A DNA stretch of 64,000 nt from Oscheius dolichura (lineage: Eukaryota > Nematoda > Chromadorea > Rhabditida > Rhabditidae), in contig OW051493.1 in assembly GCA_932521035.1 (NCBI GenBank), forward strand, positions 6,696,001 through 6,760,000, written 5' to 3'. The notes under the pieces were generated by a model that was given only the letters and a program-made list of their open reading frames with translations, was not told the origin of the DNA and searched no databases. Below, in pieces: positions 12,801 through 23,456 of this stretch. A program made the translations under genes and the position numbers. Numbering within the stretch: the stretch's first letter is position 1; each line of letters opens with the position of its first letter.

Positions 12801-15800
12801 CAAATGTCGAATTTCTGGCCTTTTTTGCATGTTTGCGATTAAAGTGCATTCAGTATAAGAGCGATTGAGCTGAAACTTAGTTTCCTAGAACAGCCTCGAT
12901 CTCTTCTCCAAGCTGGTCTTTGAATTTTTGGAATTGGGCGAGAAACCGTCGAGTTATGACACCAACTTTCCCGAATATCAAAAGATAAGCACCAATTACG
13001 TAACGATTTTTTCTACTGCCGGTAGCTCCCTTTAAATTAACAAATAAAGCTAAAAACCACTACTTCCAAAGAGGGAGAACGGTATGAGCGAGGCGAGGCC
13101 CAGTCTTCCCGAGTTCTGGTGACCAAATTTAAATTTCCCACATAAAGAAGACCCCTTCTCATGGCAAGACGAGTCTTCAGATTGAAAAAGAAATAAACCA
13201 ACCTCGACGAACTGTTCAATATTGTCGGGATCCTCACTTTGGATGTATCGGATGAAGGAGAGGTCCTACAATCCTCCCCAGTTTACCGTATCTCCCTGTG
13301 CCGTACCTTGTCAAACTCGGCCAATTCATTCTGAATGTCGAATCGAATCGTAGTCGGAGAATCGTCGTTAGATTTCAGAAGAAGGGTGTGTGAATTGGCC
13401 TTACAGCTATTCTCCAACGATTCCTAAACATTTCGTCCCTCCTCTCTAGAAAAGTGGACAAACCTTGGCATTCCTCAGGCTAATAGCGAAATGTGACCTG
13501 ATCGGGATTCCCTTCAAGACCCTGTCGACGATCTGCCTCCTGACATAAGTTGTCCTCATCATTAGACTGAAGAAATCATCCAGGGTATCTACCTAGAGGG
13601 CAGAGTAAGGGGAGGAAGACGCCCTTCCTACTTCAGTCGGCCGGATGACATGGTGTGTCCAGCGTGGATCGAGGAAGGCGCTGCTCCACCGTTCAATGTC
13701 ATTGGCCACGATGAACTCGTGCAGTGTTTTCCCGTGTTTCGCCCTCTCTTCCTCCGATTCTGTCGCTGCCTCGTAAAGGCTATCAGCATAGGACTGGAAG
13801 TGGGTCTTGTCGCGAATAGACCACAGTCCTACCTCCTTGTCGAAGAGATCCTCCACCCGGTGGTAGTTCTTCTCCCCATCCTCCTTGTGAAGGCCGGCCG
13901 TGGTGAACTGGATCTCTGAGCCGGCCCCGGTAGACAATACCAGCCCGGCCATCGGATTACAGACCAGCATCTCCTTGGCTACCTGAATGTGTCCTTTATC
14001 GGGAGTATTCCCTCTCGAACCAGGTTCATTCCGTCCTTTTTCGGGGTAACAATCCCCACGTCCATTGCCAAATAGGCGGCCACCAGCTCGTTTCTCGGTA
14101 GACCATCTGTTTGAAATATCAGCGGTTTCCAATCATCCTTGGCGAATCGTTTGTTTATATTCTCGGCCAACTCCATACAATCATCTTGATATTGACGGTA
14201 GGTGTCCACTGAGCGGCGATTAGTCACCGCTATCTGAATTTTTCGACTTCTAGATCATCTAAAAGTACAGTATACCTGGTAGAGGACATCCTTCCCGATC
14301 CTATCCGGATACTTCTCGTAATATCTCTCGTAAGCCATCAGTTTCTCCTTGATCCCCTTCGTATAATCGAATCTTTCTACCGAAAAGAAGAATCGCCCAT
14401 CTGTGGTTGGATTGTCCCCCATTATCTGGAAAGACGTCGTTTATCCTACCCTAACAAGCCGTAACCAGCGCCTTCGGCGCCCTCGGCTTGACCGTGCTTG
14501 GCTCCCCTCCTCCAGCGCCGGCTCCCCTCCCCCAGTGCGCCATTCCCCTCCCGAGCTGCCCTCCTGCCCAGCGAGACGATCTTCCACCGGCCTCTAGTCA
14601 TTTTCTTACCGGATTAAAATTAAAATTCGACGGTCAAATAACAGTTAACCGTCGGATAAGGTCAGGCGGTCGAAACTTTCTGCTTTTCACTGGTCAATCC
14701 GTACAGACGACAGGTCTTGCAGACAGACAGAGATCTGCCTATTATTAAGGTAGGATATTATTTGGGTAGGATAATAGGCAGATCTCTGTGTGTCTGTCTG
14801 TCTGACTGTAAGACCTGTCGTTTGTTCAGTTCGACGGCCAAAAGCAGACAGTTAGAGAAGCAGAAAGTTTCGACCGCCTGACCTTATCCGACGGTTAACT
14901 GTTATTTGACCGTCGAATTTTAATTTTAATCCGGTAAGAACTAGACACTAGAGGCCGGTGGAAGATCGTCTCGCTGGGCAGCAGGGCAGCTCGGGAGGGG
15001 AATACGGCGCTGAAGGAGGGAGAGTTGGCGCTAAGGAAGGGGAAGCCATTGCTGGGGCAAGGAGAGCCGGCACTGGAGGAGGGTGAGTCGGCGTTGCGGG
15101 AGAGTGAGCCAAGCACGGTCAAGCCAAGGGTGCCGAAGCCTCCCATTACGGCTTGTTTTGAAAATAACAGGAGGCCCACCTTTTTCCTGAACTCTTCCTT
15201 CAATTTCTTCGTCTCCGGGAGGGGTACGAACTTGAGAAAGTCATCATTTTTTATACTGACCGGGAAGACTCCCAAAGAACAGGTCCAGCCCTCGTGGACT
15301 ACTGGAAATGCCAAAAAGAGTTAAACAATAGGGGTGCCCCTACCCGTATAGATGTCCAGCTGCTGGTCATAGCCGACCACGACTCCCTTCATGTGCTTCT
15401 TCACCAGCTCCACGTACTTCGCTCGGTCTCTATGAGTTTGAAACCCAACCTGGACTCTTCTGATTACAGTAAACCACCCTCTTACCTTTGTAAACCTTAA
15501 CAGTCCTCTCAAGACGGGAAGAGCACAGAGCCCGTACTTGGTGAAGAAGTCATCCGGCGGTTGGAATGGAATGTGGAGGAAGAATCCCACTTCGAGATTA
15601 GGGTCCAACGACTGCATAATCATCCCGGTCAACATCAGATGGTAGTCGTGGATCCAGATGAAGTCCTGTGGTCGACTGTTCCTCACGGCGTCGATGGCAA
15701 ACTGATAATTCACACGGACATACGCACACCAGTGGTCTTTCAATATCTGGAATACATTGCGTAGAGCATTGAATACTCAGCCTACCTTTGGGTCAATATA

Positions 15801-17350
15801 CTCCTTGACGATGTATTCCGGCAGGTTGTGGAGGGCCGGCCAGAGGAGACCGTTACTGATCCCTCCGTAGTAGACATTGTAGTCGTCTTCCTGTACAATC
15901 ACAGGGTTCAGTTTATAGCTGCCCCGGTTGTACGTGTTCAGCACCCCGAGCAGGGACATGTCCTCCCTGAAAATGACAAACTCTCCCTAAAAGACCGTGC
16001 CATACCTGGCTTTGCGTTGTTCCCTCTCCTGGCTCGACTCCTTCTCCAGCTCCTTCTCGTCTGCTAAAACGTGGAAGAAGACCTCCGCGATGGCCTGTTT
16101 GATCAGGGGCAGGCCGAGGGTATTCGTAGCAGGAGATAAATCCGAGGAGGACCTCAAATACCGTTCTTATTTCAACGACACAGTAATCCTCACCTATTGC
16201 CCTCCTTCATATTCATTCCCAAATTGGCTAGCCACAGGTTCTCGTGGTCTTTTGACATTACCGGGTCGACACAGGCCACCAGTCCTCCCGAGCCTTGTTT
16301 AATTTCCCAATCGCCGGATTTCTCGCGTTTTAGAGAGACAGGAGGAGCGTTGGACACGTTAATTACTCGTTGCTAAAGGACTGTTTCTACTTGGAAAGAA
16401 GGGAGATCATACATGGTAATGGCTATTGGCCAGTCCGCCGCTGGACACTCGGTTAGGTTCTTCTCCCTCGCTCTCAGAGGCATGGTTGGATCTCCTCGGT
16501 GACCGGCATTCGGAGTTCTCGTCTTCGCTATTCAAACTGGCCAGGGAGCCATGCCGAGACATCCGCTGTTGTAGATGATGGTATATCTCGCCGAACCGTT
16601 TGGCATGGACTCCCAGCAGAGAATTCCGGATTCCTGGAACAGCCGCGTAGAGCTCTCTGCAACGAACTGTTCGAAAGGGAACAACAGTCTAATCCACTAC
16701 AAAGAAGGACCAAAGGGGTGTTTACCTTAGTCGACTCTTCCCGGTGTTGATGTCGTAGAGGGTCATCGAAAATAGAAGCGCGTCTCGAAACTTGGTGCCG
16801 TTGCTCAGATCAGAGTCGAAGATATACGGTACCGCGTACCTGAATGCCCGTTCGCTCCTCATTCGAGCGGTCATTACCTCCAGAACTGGACGGTATTATA
16901 GCCCAGGGAGTTGATAAAGTGCTCGAAAAGGGGATACCCATCGTATGGATGAGTAAGACAGTACTCCAATAAGGCGAGGAGACCCTAAACGTCTTTTCCA
17001 ATGGGAAATCAAAGGGATGCTATACCCTGAATGCGATCTCCGACGCCATGTTCCTTTTTCTCCAAACGAGAGTCATAGTCTCCATGGAGGCGTAGATAAC
17101 GTTTTCGTCAGCGGCGTCATCCCCTTCCTTCATCGGCTTCTTCAACGAAGACATCGTTTGGCGAAGTTGCTAAAGTTCGGCCATTTGTCTCTCTGTTTCA
17201 AAAGAAGCAGAAGGAAAGGGGACTTACCTCATTTAGATACTCCCTGCTGATGGATTTACTGGAAGACGTCCGGTGGAAGGGAGACGACGTGTCTGCCCCC
17301 TGCGAGGCATCATCCTCTCCGTCCTCGCCTAGAAATTTCCTTCTCTCCAT
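6866..17350 (-). CDS. tps: Trehalose-6-phosphate synthase with C-terminal HAD phosphatase region
   Basis: Makes trehalose 6-phosphate from UDP-glucose and glucose 6-phosphate in the cytosol. About 1,200 residues; ATG at 17348-17350, TGA at 6866-6868. The GT20 part shows 'WIHDYHLML', '[12 protein letters not shown]' and 'DGMNLVAKE'. The HAD part shows '[10 protein letters not shown]' (DxDGT motif) and '[11 protein letters not shown]' (GDxxxD), the arrangement of nematode TPS. The GT20 exons run 17350-13203 and the HAD exons 9301-6866. The exon ending 'NIEQFVE' at 13203 joins in phase to '[12 protein letters not shown]' at 9301 across a 3,901-bp intron (9302-13202). A 1,019-bp intron (7354-8372) separates '[10 protein letters not shown]' from '[10 protein letters not shown]'. 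Both introns carry opposite-strand genes, and another (14426-15179) is nearly filled by a foldback element. An alternative short terminal exon after 13203 would give a protein without the HAD region. Confidence 0.92.
7370..7377 (+). promoter_or_regulatory. TATA box of the nested SH2-like gene
   Basis: TATAAAAG lies inside a tps intron, 148 bp before the ATG of the nested gene. A 5'UTR intron ending 'attttag' just before that ATG would shorten the leader. It is a sequence match only. Confidence 0.45.
7525..8283 (+). CDS. SH2-like protein, single exon, nested in a tps intron
   Basis: A 252-residue protein with no intron in the coding region. ATG at 7525-7527 follows an acceptor-like 'aacaaattttag'. 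The N-terminal 35 residues are Ser/Thr-rich and then strongly basic with a run of lysines, a possible nuclear or membrane-binding tail. Residues about 125-250 resemble an SH2 fold: 'GFVLYYRLE', '[10 protein letters not shown]', 'HFPVKRRSY' and '[12 protein letters not shown]', as in nematode SH2-only proteins. The arginine normally found in the FLVR strand is not in its usual place, so phosphotyrosine binding is uncertain. It lies wholly inside a 1.0-kb intron of tps on the opposite strand, and its lack of introns fits a retrocopy or an intron-poor nested gene. Confidence 0.75.
   Translation: MDRRKSTKISPNSTGSTTSIRQSRREKKKKKKQQRSESASTRLEQMSRTLPDYSVEEDRLGRLVNPEKRLVWPSAKQLSRKEWKAFIAKAKPAVPPSDGVGQTLDEDSEIRTASYTSRDESSECLTFHEKYAYGKEEDVFIGTATESGAQSKVDNHHAGFVLYYRLEKKPVPDQVELWMAYRRSNGIFMHFPVKRRSYRREGNIHDEYYWRVEAGEANKREFTSLPALVKFYRLFNYIDPVSGAIETFPFFD
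9534..11014 (+). CDS. arl-3: ADP-ribosylation-factor-like GTPase ARL3
   Basis: Small GTPase that releases lipidated cargo from UNC119/PDE6D-type carriers in cilia. Four exons: 9534-9680, 10171-10322, 10363-10450 and 10808-11014, giving 197 residues. Visible motifs are the N-terminal Gly (MGLL), P-loop 'GLDNAGKTT', switch-II 'WDLGGQ', 'NKQD' and 'CSAISGEG'. The body is the usual ARL3 length; the C-terminus has an extra Lys/Asp-rich tail of about 16 residues. The poly(A) signal AATAAA is at 11049-11054. The whole gene sits inside the 3.9-kb tps intron on the opposite strand. The third intron carries a 10-bp inverted repeat (10465-10474 with 10558-10567). Confidence 0.93.
11190..12585 (+). CDS. 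Secreted Cys/Trp-repeat protein of unknown function, nested in tps
   Basis: Starts with a signal peptide ('[19 protein letters not shown]'). Exons: 11190-11260, 11591-11732, 11774 to about 11937, then about 11965-12111 and two or three more, ending TAA at 12583-12585. The mature protein carries three clear copies of a unit of about 28 residues with the pattern C-x2-W-x3-C-x7-9-C-x6-C-x2-Y, for example beginning 'CQKWGQTC', 'CRRWQHQC' and 'CRAWRSHC', and ending 'FCHDY', 'RCEDY' and 'RCREY'. A more divergent Cys block lies before them. The second unit is His- and Arg-rich and is followed by a Ser/Glu/Asp-rich linker. I know no named domain with this spacing. The splice between the third and fourth exons is uncertain (an intron as short as 28 bp). 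Confidence 0.65.
12625..13038. mobile_element. Foldback (inverted-repeat) element 1 in a tps intron
   Basis: Two arms of about 150-170 bp (12625-12770 and 12866-13038) are reverse complements with scattered mismatches, around a spacer of about 95 bp. The outer ends read 'aattaaagggagcta' and its complement near 13023-13038. The right arm has an extra stretch of about 20 bp. There is no coding capacity, so this looks like a non-autonomous MITE or foldback element. It lies just after the nested Cys-repeat gene in the large tps intron. Confidence 0.75.
14453..15157. mobile_element. Foldback element 2, filling a tps intron
   Basis: A 705-bp palindrome-like element. The ends 'aacaagccgtaa' (14453-14464) and 'ttacggcttgtt' (15146-15157) are exact complements, and the arms can be followed inward to a centre near 14755. 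The inner arms are close to perfect, including the block around 'cagacagacagagatctg'. The outer arms are G+C-rich and more diverged, with small indels. The host intron is 14426-15179, so only 22-27 bp of it lie outside the element at each side. It is unrelated in sequence to element 1; part of it recurs at 43.4 kb. Confidence 0.8.
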
Positions 17351-19118
17351 TGTTAGTTCTATTTAAATGAGCCTAAAACGACCCCCAGAAAAAATAAGCT
17401 GTTCATTTACGATCCCCACGTGAAGAGGCTGTATAGGTCCACGTGGCCCCCCTCTGCTCCCTAAAGCTGCTGGAGGTTTCCGGTCGGGGGGGGGGGGGGG
17501 GGGTCAAAGTTCGCGCAGAGAGTGGTCAGCCGGGAGCTCGGGAGAGGGGCAGACAGACTTTGTTTAACAGAACACGTGGGACTGGAGAGAGAGTCAAGAA
17601 ATAAACGGGTGGAAACGGAGGGAACAACTCACAGTCGAAGTGGACATCCTCCATCGTCATCTTTTACTCTTCTTACCGTAATTATCTCCTTTAAAATAAT
17701 GGAATATCTGGAAGATCATCACTTTGAAATAAAAAGAGAAAATAGGAGGCTTTGAAACTGGAGGCGGCTGTTTTTTATTGTAAACGGGGGTCACAACTTT
17801 TGAACCCATTTTTACTGAAAAATTCGGGTACAGGAAAGCGAGTTTGAAATAAATATTTTGTCATCGACTTCGGTTAGACAAGATGGCAGGGGCGACACGG
17901 AAAAAGCAAAGAACACATCAAAGCGGGACACGCACACACCCTGGCCACCGCCTGTCTGTCCCGTGGCCGGGGAGATGGCCAAGAAGGGAAAGGGGAACAG
18001 CTACGGGTGGACTGAGGAGGACGGGGACATTCGAACCGGGCAGGGGGAAGGGACGATTCCTGGAGAGGACGGGGGAAATAACCGTTGTTGCCCATGTTTG
18101 GAGGAATCGATCTTTCATACTCTTACACAGCCGAGGTCTGTTGATCTCTGTCGCCGAGAAAACAAGACAACCTGCAAGGAAATATGAGGACGGTCACCTC
18201 GAAAATAAGGGGAGAATCTTCCATTTTTCGAATGATACGGGTATTTTGGCGGGGTGATAGGGGGGAGGACGACTGGCTAAGACAGGAACGGCGGAAGGGG
18301 AAGGTTTTTTTTTAGAGAGGACGAACTAGGAGGAACGCTTGGCTCGGTTGTTGGTCTGCCCCGTCTTATCCTCGCAGCTATTTTCCAGTGACCCTAGGAA
18401 TCCAAAGGAAGAAAAAAACTTTATGGTCTTGTTTGTGGACACGGCCGGAGTATATTCTATATATAGTATATACTGTATAGATTAGAAGAAGCGGTGGTGG
18501 ACAAGGAAATGGAGGACGAGATGGGGAAGACGAAGAAGCAGACCATTCTTCTACGAGGCCTTATCAAGGCACGAGACTAGGTGCCAAAATTGCCAGGAAA
18601 AGATACGAACCGCGGGAAAGCATGCGACTTCTGAAAAAAAAGGGCAGACTGAAAAGTTCAGATGTTCACAGAAGTTAGGTATCCTCTTTTACAACTGGCA
18701 AATATGCAGATCTCTCCGTGCAACAGAGGAGGCGGAGGCTTCTACCCTTCATCCAAGAGGGGTTCTACTGGAGGGGAATACAGTATCTAAAGAGTTGGAC
18801 AGAACGAGAGGATTGCCTCTCCACAGACATTGAAACTGAGTCTGCCTGCCTCGTCTTCCCTACTGGCCATCGACTGGACAGCGTCTACTGAAGGAATCAG
18901 CTGCCGAGCAGATGGCCGTCTTCCCTCACCTTCTCCGACTTTTACCTTATGTCCATACAGTTTATTCTCGATATTCCCTGATACAAAGTGACTTTTTCTT
19001 GGCACTGACAACACATAACAGAATAGGTACGTAGAATAGCGGCACTGGGAGGAAACTGTCTACCCGAATGTCAAGGAGTCAAATATGAGTGGAAGGGGCG
19101 TATTTGCAGGGGACCGGT
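17351..19118. other. Intergenic region with a G18 run
   Basis: This region lies upstream of tps and downstream of the ApoL-like gene. It holds an uninterrupted run of 18 G at 17486-17503 and a short AT palindromic stretch near 18450-18480. The open frames here have poor coding character and no splice logic, and I see no gene. Confidence 0.4.
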
Positions 19119-20438
19119 TCAGTGGCTCAGAGAGACGTGGTTGATAAATTCCCGGTGAAGTTCCATCCGTTCGGTCTCTACCTTTTCGGCTACTTCGCGC
19201 AGCCTGGTGGCTAGCTCACAACGAGAACCGGAGGCGAGGTCCTGAAACGATATTACGGTATCTATTAGACAGCGGGACAGCCACAGTTAGGCTGTTCACT
19301 CACCTTTGCTGAGATGATGACAGAGATGACGTCTAGGGCGATGCCGACTCCCGCGGCCGCGTGGACTACCCCCTTCAGAACATTCGAAGAGACGGCTACC
19401 TAAATGTTACCGTCTTCTCTATTTGAGGGGGATAAATGTACCGATTCCCTCAAAGCGAGCCTAGCGCCGGCGGAGATAATATTCGGGGCAAGGGCTATCA
19501 TTCCAACGGCGGTACTGACATCCTCTGATGGGGTGGAGCCATCCGGGAGAGAAAATGATCCGTAGACGGTACGAATCTCTTCCAGGGCCATTTCAAGGGC
19601 TTTTATAGCTGCTAGGACGGATTCCAGCATGTCCTTGTCATCTTCCAGGAGGATTTTGGCCTCGTGAGCTCGTTTCTAAACGTATAACGTGATATTCACG
19701 ATTATTTGATGAGAAATCAACAAACTTTTTACTTTTTCTGTCCTTATAGTTTCAAAAATAGTCCCTGTTCAAGATTGCAAACAAAATTGAAAGAGTACCT
19801 ACCTTCATTTGATGCAATTTAAATAATCCAGTGCCTAAATTCCAAGTAGCCGCAGCTGTTCCTACAACAAGACCTAGAAAAGTACTTTCTAATTGATAAA
19901 AATGAAATAGAATCACCTCCGATGGCTACAGGAGGCATAAGAATCATTCCACCTATGACGGCAGCCCCGCTGGCTATTCCAACCGAGGAGCCAACCGTTG
20001 TAGAGATATTACATTTATATTGAAGTCCGTCTAACTAGAAAAGGGCCATTTTTCTGTGATCCGCTGAATAAACTCACGCTAGAAGCCATGCCTAATAATT
20101 CTTTGACAATCTTTTCCCGTTTCTGTGACCATTTATTTACAACCAGTTCCGCCCACTCTTGAGCTGTTTCTAATTGATCAAAATCTTTCTCTGGTATCTG
20201 GTTATTCATTTTTTATGATGATAATGTTACTCACAGTTAAATATTGTTCATTTTCATCGTACAACGGAACCTGAAGATCACTCGTTTCCGGTAGTATAAT
20301 AAATCGTCCTCCACGATGGGGGCTGACGGCCACTCGTCGGGAACCATCTCGCATTATCGAGTTGGCTAAAGAAGGAGCTATTGGCAAAGGTTCTAGGAGG
20401 GGGAACACGAAATGGGCCAGAGCGCGGGAGGTAAACAT
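19119..20438 (-). CDS. Apolipoprotein-L-like protein
   Basis: Multi-exon gene; ATG at 20436-20438, TGA at 19119-19121. The first exon ends 'NEQYLT' and joins in phase through a 37-bp intron to 'IPEKDFDQLETAQEW'. The middle contains a Gly/Ala-rich hydrophobic pair around 'GSSVGIASGAAVIGGMIL' and 'GLVVGTAAATWNLG'. It is followed by an amphipathic helix region 'ESVLAAIKALEMALEEI' and a second hydrophobic segment 'GVVHAAAGVGIALDVI', ending in a charged helix. This layout is that of the ApoL family, whose nematode members are unstudied membrane-inserting helical proteins. It lies in the AT-richer block. Function in this animal is unknown. Confidence 0.6.
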
Positions 20439-21360
20439 GTTGATATTTGGTTTGGCTATTATTTTGTCGGGCGAAAAGGGAACAAGCTTGAAGGAAACAA
20501 AGTTGTCAATAAATTAGCATTTTCTCCGATGTAATTGAGTTATAAGGAAGAAGCGGAAGAAGTGACCAGATTTCCCGAAACTGATAGCAATGAGAAATTC
20601 AGATCACGCGGACGGAAACAATTTCTCAACATATTCAAGACCTGGGGGATAACATTCCGGCTAAAAATGGCAGTTGAAAGGATGAAATTTGGTAATGGGG
20701 GGAAATAATGGCAAGTCATATGGAGTCCCGTGAGTCTATCGATTGACAACTATTTCACCAGCTGTGTAACCATGGGACGTGTTCAGATGGCTATGAATCA
20801 ATAGATAAAACTCCTTGTCAATGGAATAGCGATGTACTGTAATTGTAGTTTGGTTAGAAATACTTGGTTAACATTCAAAGAATAAGAAGGGGTTCTGGTT
20901 TAGTCAATAAAACTTTATCCGAAAGAGAAAAAATGTCCCATATAATCACATGTTGATAATGAACTATGAAGGAAAGATGCAAATCACATATTACAAAAAA
21001 ATATATCACCAATTCTGGATGTTATCTCTTTTAGGTAAAACGAATAGACACGCTACAGAAATAAATACTAGCCAGTGAAGAAGAAGAGTAGACAACGCAA
21101 ATACTACGTAGCTGTAGCACGGACAGACTCGTTCACTGAAAACCCGTGATTTTCTTGATTATTACCTGAAAAGAGTAGCCTGCATTCCGACACCAAAGCA
21201 AACCCGAAATAAAAAAAAGGAGGTTTAAAGATTTTAGCACGATAAGGTGCGCTTGCAAAAGTAAATAACAAAAATTATAAGACGCTGTTAACCAGCATTG
21301 ATAGAGCAAAACCAAAAAAACAACACATCACACAACATTTCTTACATTATTTTAGCCCAA
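20439..21360. other. AT-rich intergenic region, no gene seen
   Basis: Between the ApoL-like and ArfGAP genes. Only short low-quality open frames and no convincing splice signals; AT content is clearly higher than in the flanks outside 19.7-24.6 kb. Confidence 0.4.
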
Positions 21361-23456
21361 CTAGGACTTAGCTGGAGCAGGAGCACGCTGAAATCGTTAG
21401 AAATTCATAAAAAGGTTAGTAAATGAGAGGAAAATAGAGGATATTCACTGCAAAAACTATTAAATCTCATTTGCTCCCATTAAAAAAAATAAATAAGACG
21501 CTCACATTCATGTATGAAGAAAGCGAGGAAGAAATGTTAGAAAATTTCTCAGCAACTTTAGATGCACCGGCTCGCAAAGAATCTTTGATATCAGCCATTT
21601 CAGGAACCTAAGAACTATAGCATGTTATAAAAGCAGAAACTCACATGGCTTCCGTAGCTAGCACCTTGAGGCTGCTGTCCACCACCCCACAAATCAGCAG
21701 ACCCAAGCGCGTTTCTGCCTTCAAATTTCGAAAGAGCGGATTTAGTTTCAAACTATAATTAGACGTATTAAATATGTATAAAGTATAAATTACATCTAAT
21801 TCGTTGTTACCAAACATCATATCACTGGATATCGCCTTCGCATTTTTAAACTTCTGTTGTACGTTAATATCGGTTGCTGGGGCTGCAGACGCTGTTGATG
21901 CTGCTGTGTACCGAGATTTTCTGCAAGAATCATGGTGTTTGGAAACGAAGTAAGCTAACTGTGGCGCAGATTCTTCCCAACTGTCGAAGAATTCGTCTTT
22001 CTTTGGTTTGTTTTTGTAGTCAGTAGTAAATAAATCATCATCCTTTCCACTATAACCACCCTTTTCTTCTTTTTTGAAACCACTGTAATAATATCCGTCA
22101 AATAATACATAAAAAAGAAACTAACAATTCATCTACGAGTTCCCAGTCATCGTCTTGTTTTTTAGTTGTTGCACGGCTACTTAAATCATCTTGCTGGATA
22201 GCTCTGATTCCTCCACCAACAGAGTGGGCAACTTTCGGCCTTCCATGACCTCCCATACCTAAGCGATCGACATGGGCAGCTTTCTGAGGATCAGCAGCTG
22301 CCTTAGCCTAAATTAAAAAATTTAATAGTTACATCTATAAGTTATACCTGAATCACTTTTTTCGTTTCCTCAATCTGTTGCATACTAAGTCGGCTGCTGA
22401 TTTGCCCAGAGGCAGACTCCGCCTTTGAGGTAGGCTCTTCATAGTTTAAATTCACTTTGTTGGCAGCGGCTACAAGTTCAGCCTCTATTCGTTCATGTTC
22501 AGCTGCACGTTGTCCCAGTTCATCAAAATCAATCTTTACTTTTTGAGCACCAAGTCCTCCTTTTTTAGCACCTCCCTAAACTCTATTAATCGCAAACATG
22601 CCCAACCTACGATTGGTTTTTTTACTGGTTTCTTGAGGATGGCAGAAACGGGAGCTTTCGTTTCAACTGGCGAGCTGATGTGCTCGACTTTTGGTCCTAG
22701 AAAGCACACAGAAATAAAAATATAGAAACACAATTTACCTTCTTTATCCCAACCTTCGCCTTCTTTATCATGGCCAATGAAGGCATCGCTTCCAAGTGAA
22801 GTAGCGCTTTGAGAAGCGTGAACATTCCCAAAGTCTTGAGCAAAGAAATCGTCGTGCTCTTCTTTTTTATCTTCCACCATCGTATGCGTTTCGATCATGA
22901 CCTGATTTCCATACCTTTTCTGAGCATCTACGCAGAGACCGGCCAATTTGTCCTAATAATATTTTATATGTGATCTAAACCAGAACTTACTCTATAAAGT
23001 TGTGCGGCACGGCTTTTGTATTTCACTTGAGCATCTGTACTGTTACAACCGTGCTGCTTGAAAAATGTTATCTGAAACGCTGACTGAAAATAACGAGAGA
23101 AAATAGCATACCGCATTAGCATTTCCTCCAACTTGCATTGCTCTCAGTTGTAACCATGTCCAATTGACATCGAGGTTAGTTGATCTGACGAAGGTGAGAT
23201 GCACTCCTAGATTTCTGTGAACAGCGGAGCAGTCAATACATAAGAAAACACCTAAAATTAAACGTTGAATTTGGAAATAAATATAGCAAACCGTATGTGA
23301 CGGTGGCCCAAGTAGGATTTCTCGCTGCACAATCAAAACATATCTAAAAGAAACACAAATAAAAAAAGAAACAAATCTTACTTTGTTAGCAGGAAGAGAG
23401 CGAAGCTTTCTCATGGCGGCGAGGAGATCATTTTTAGACGGGCCATCTTCACTCAT
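21361..23456 (-). CDS. ArfGAP2/3-type ADP-ribosylation factor GTPase-activating protein
   Basis: Activates GTP hydrolysis by Arf1 on COPI vesicles at the Golgi. Roughly 530 residues in about ten exons; ATG at 23454-23456, TAG at 21361-21363. The N-terminal ArfGAP domain shows the C-x2-C-x16-C-x2-C zinc finger ('CFDC' to 'CIDC'), followed by '[14 protein letters not shown]' with the catalytic arginine, and 'GGNANA'. C-terminally there are the Lys/Glu-rich region, 'RLGMGG' and a repeated Ser/Ala-rich tail typical of ArfGAP2/3 rather than ArfGAP1. The ATG follows an acceptor-like 'aattttcag' by about 11 bp. Codon use is much more A/T-ending than in neighbours such as the OAC or emc-2 genes. Confidence 0.93.

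Noticed and set aside
13065..13250. End of tps at about 13.07 kb, without the HAD region
   Set aside because: The continuation to '[12 protein letters not shown]' at 9301 matches the family order of nematode TPS, so the short end is at most an alternative transcript.
17858..18257. Open frames of 109 and 124 codons in the spacer upstream of tps
   Set aside because: Low-complexity basic/Thr-rich translations in overlapping frames, no signal peptide, no splice context.
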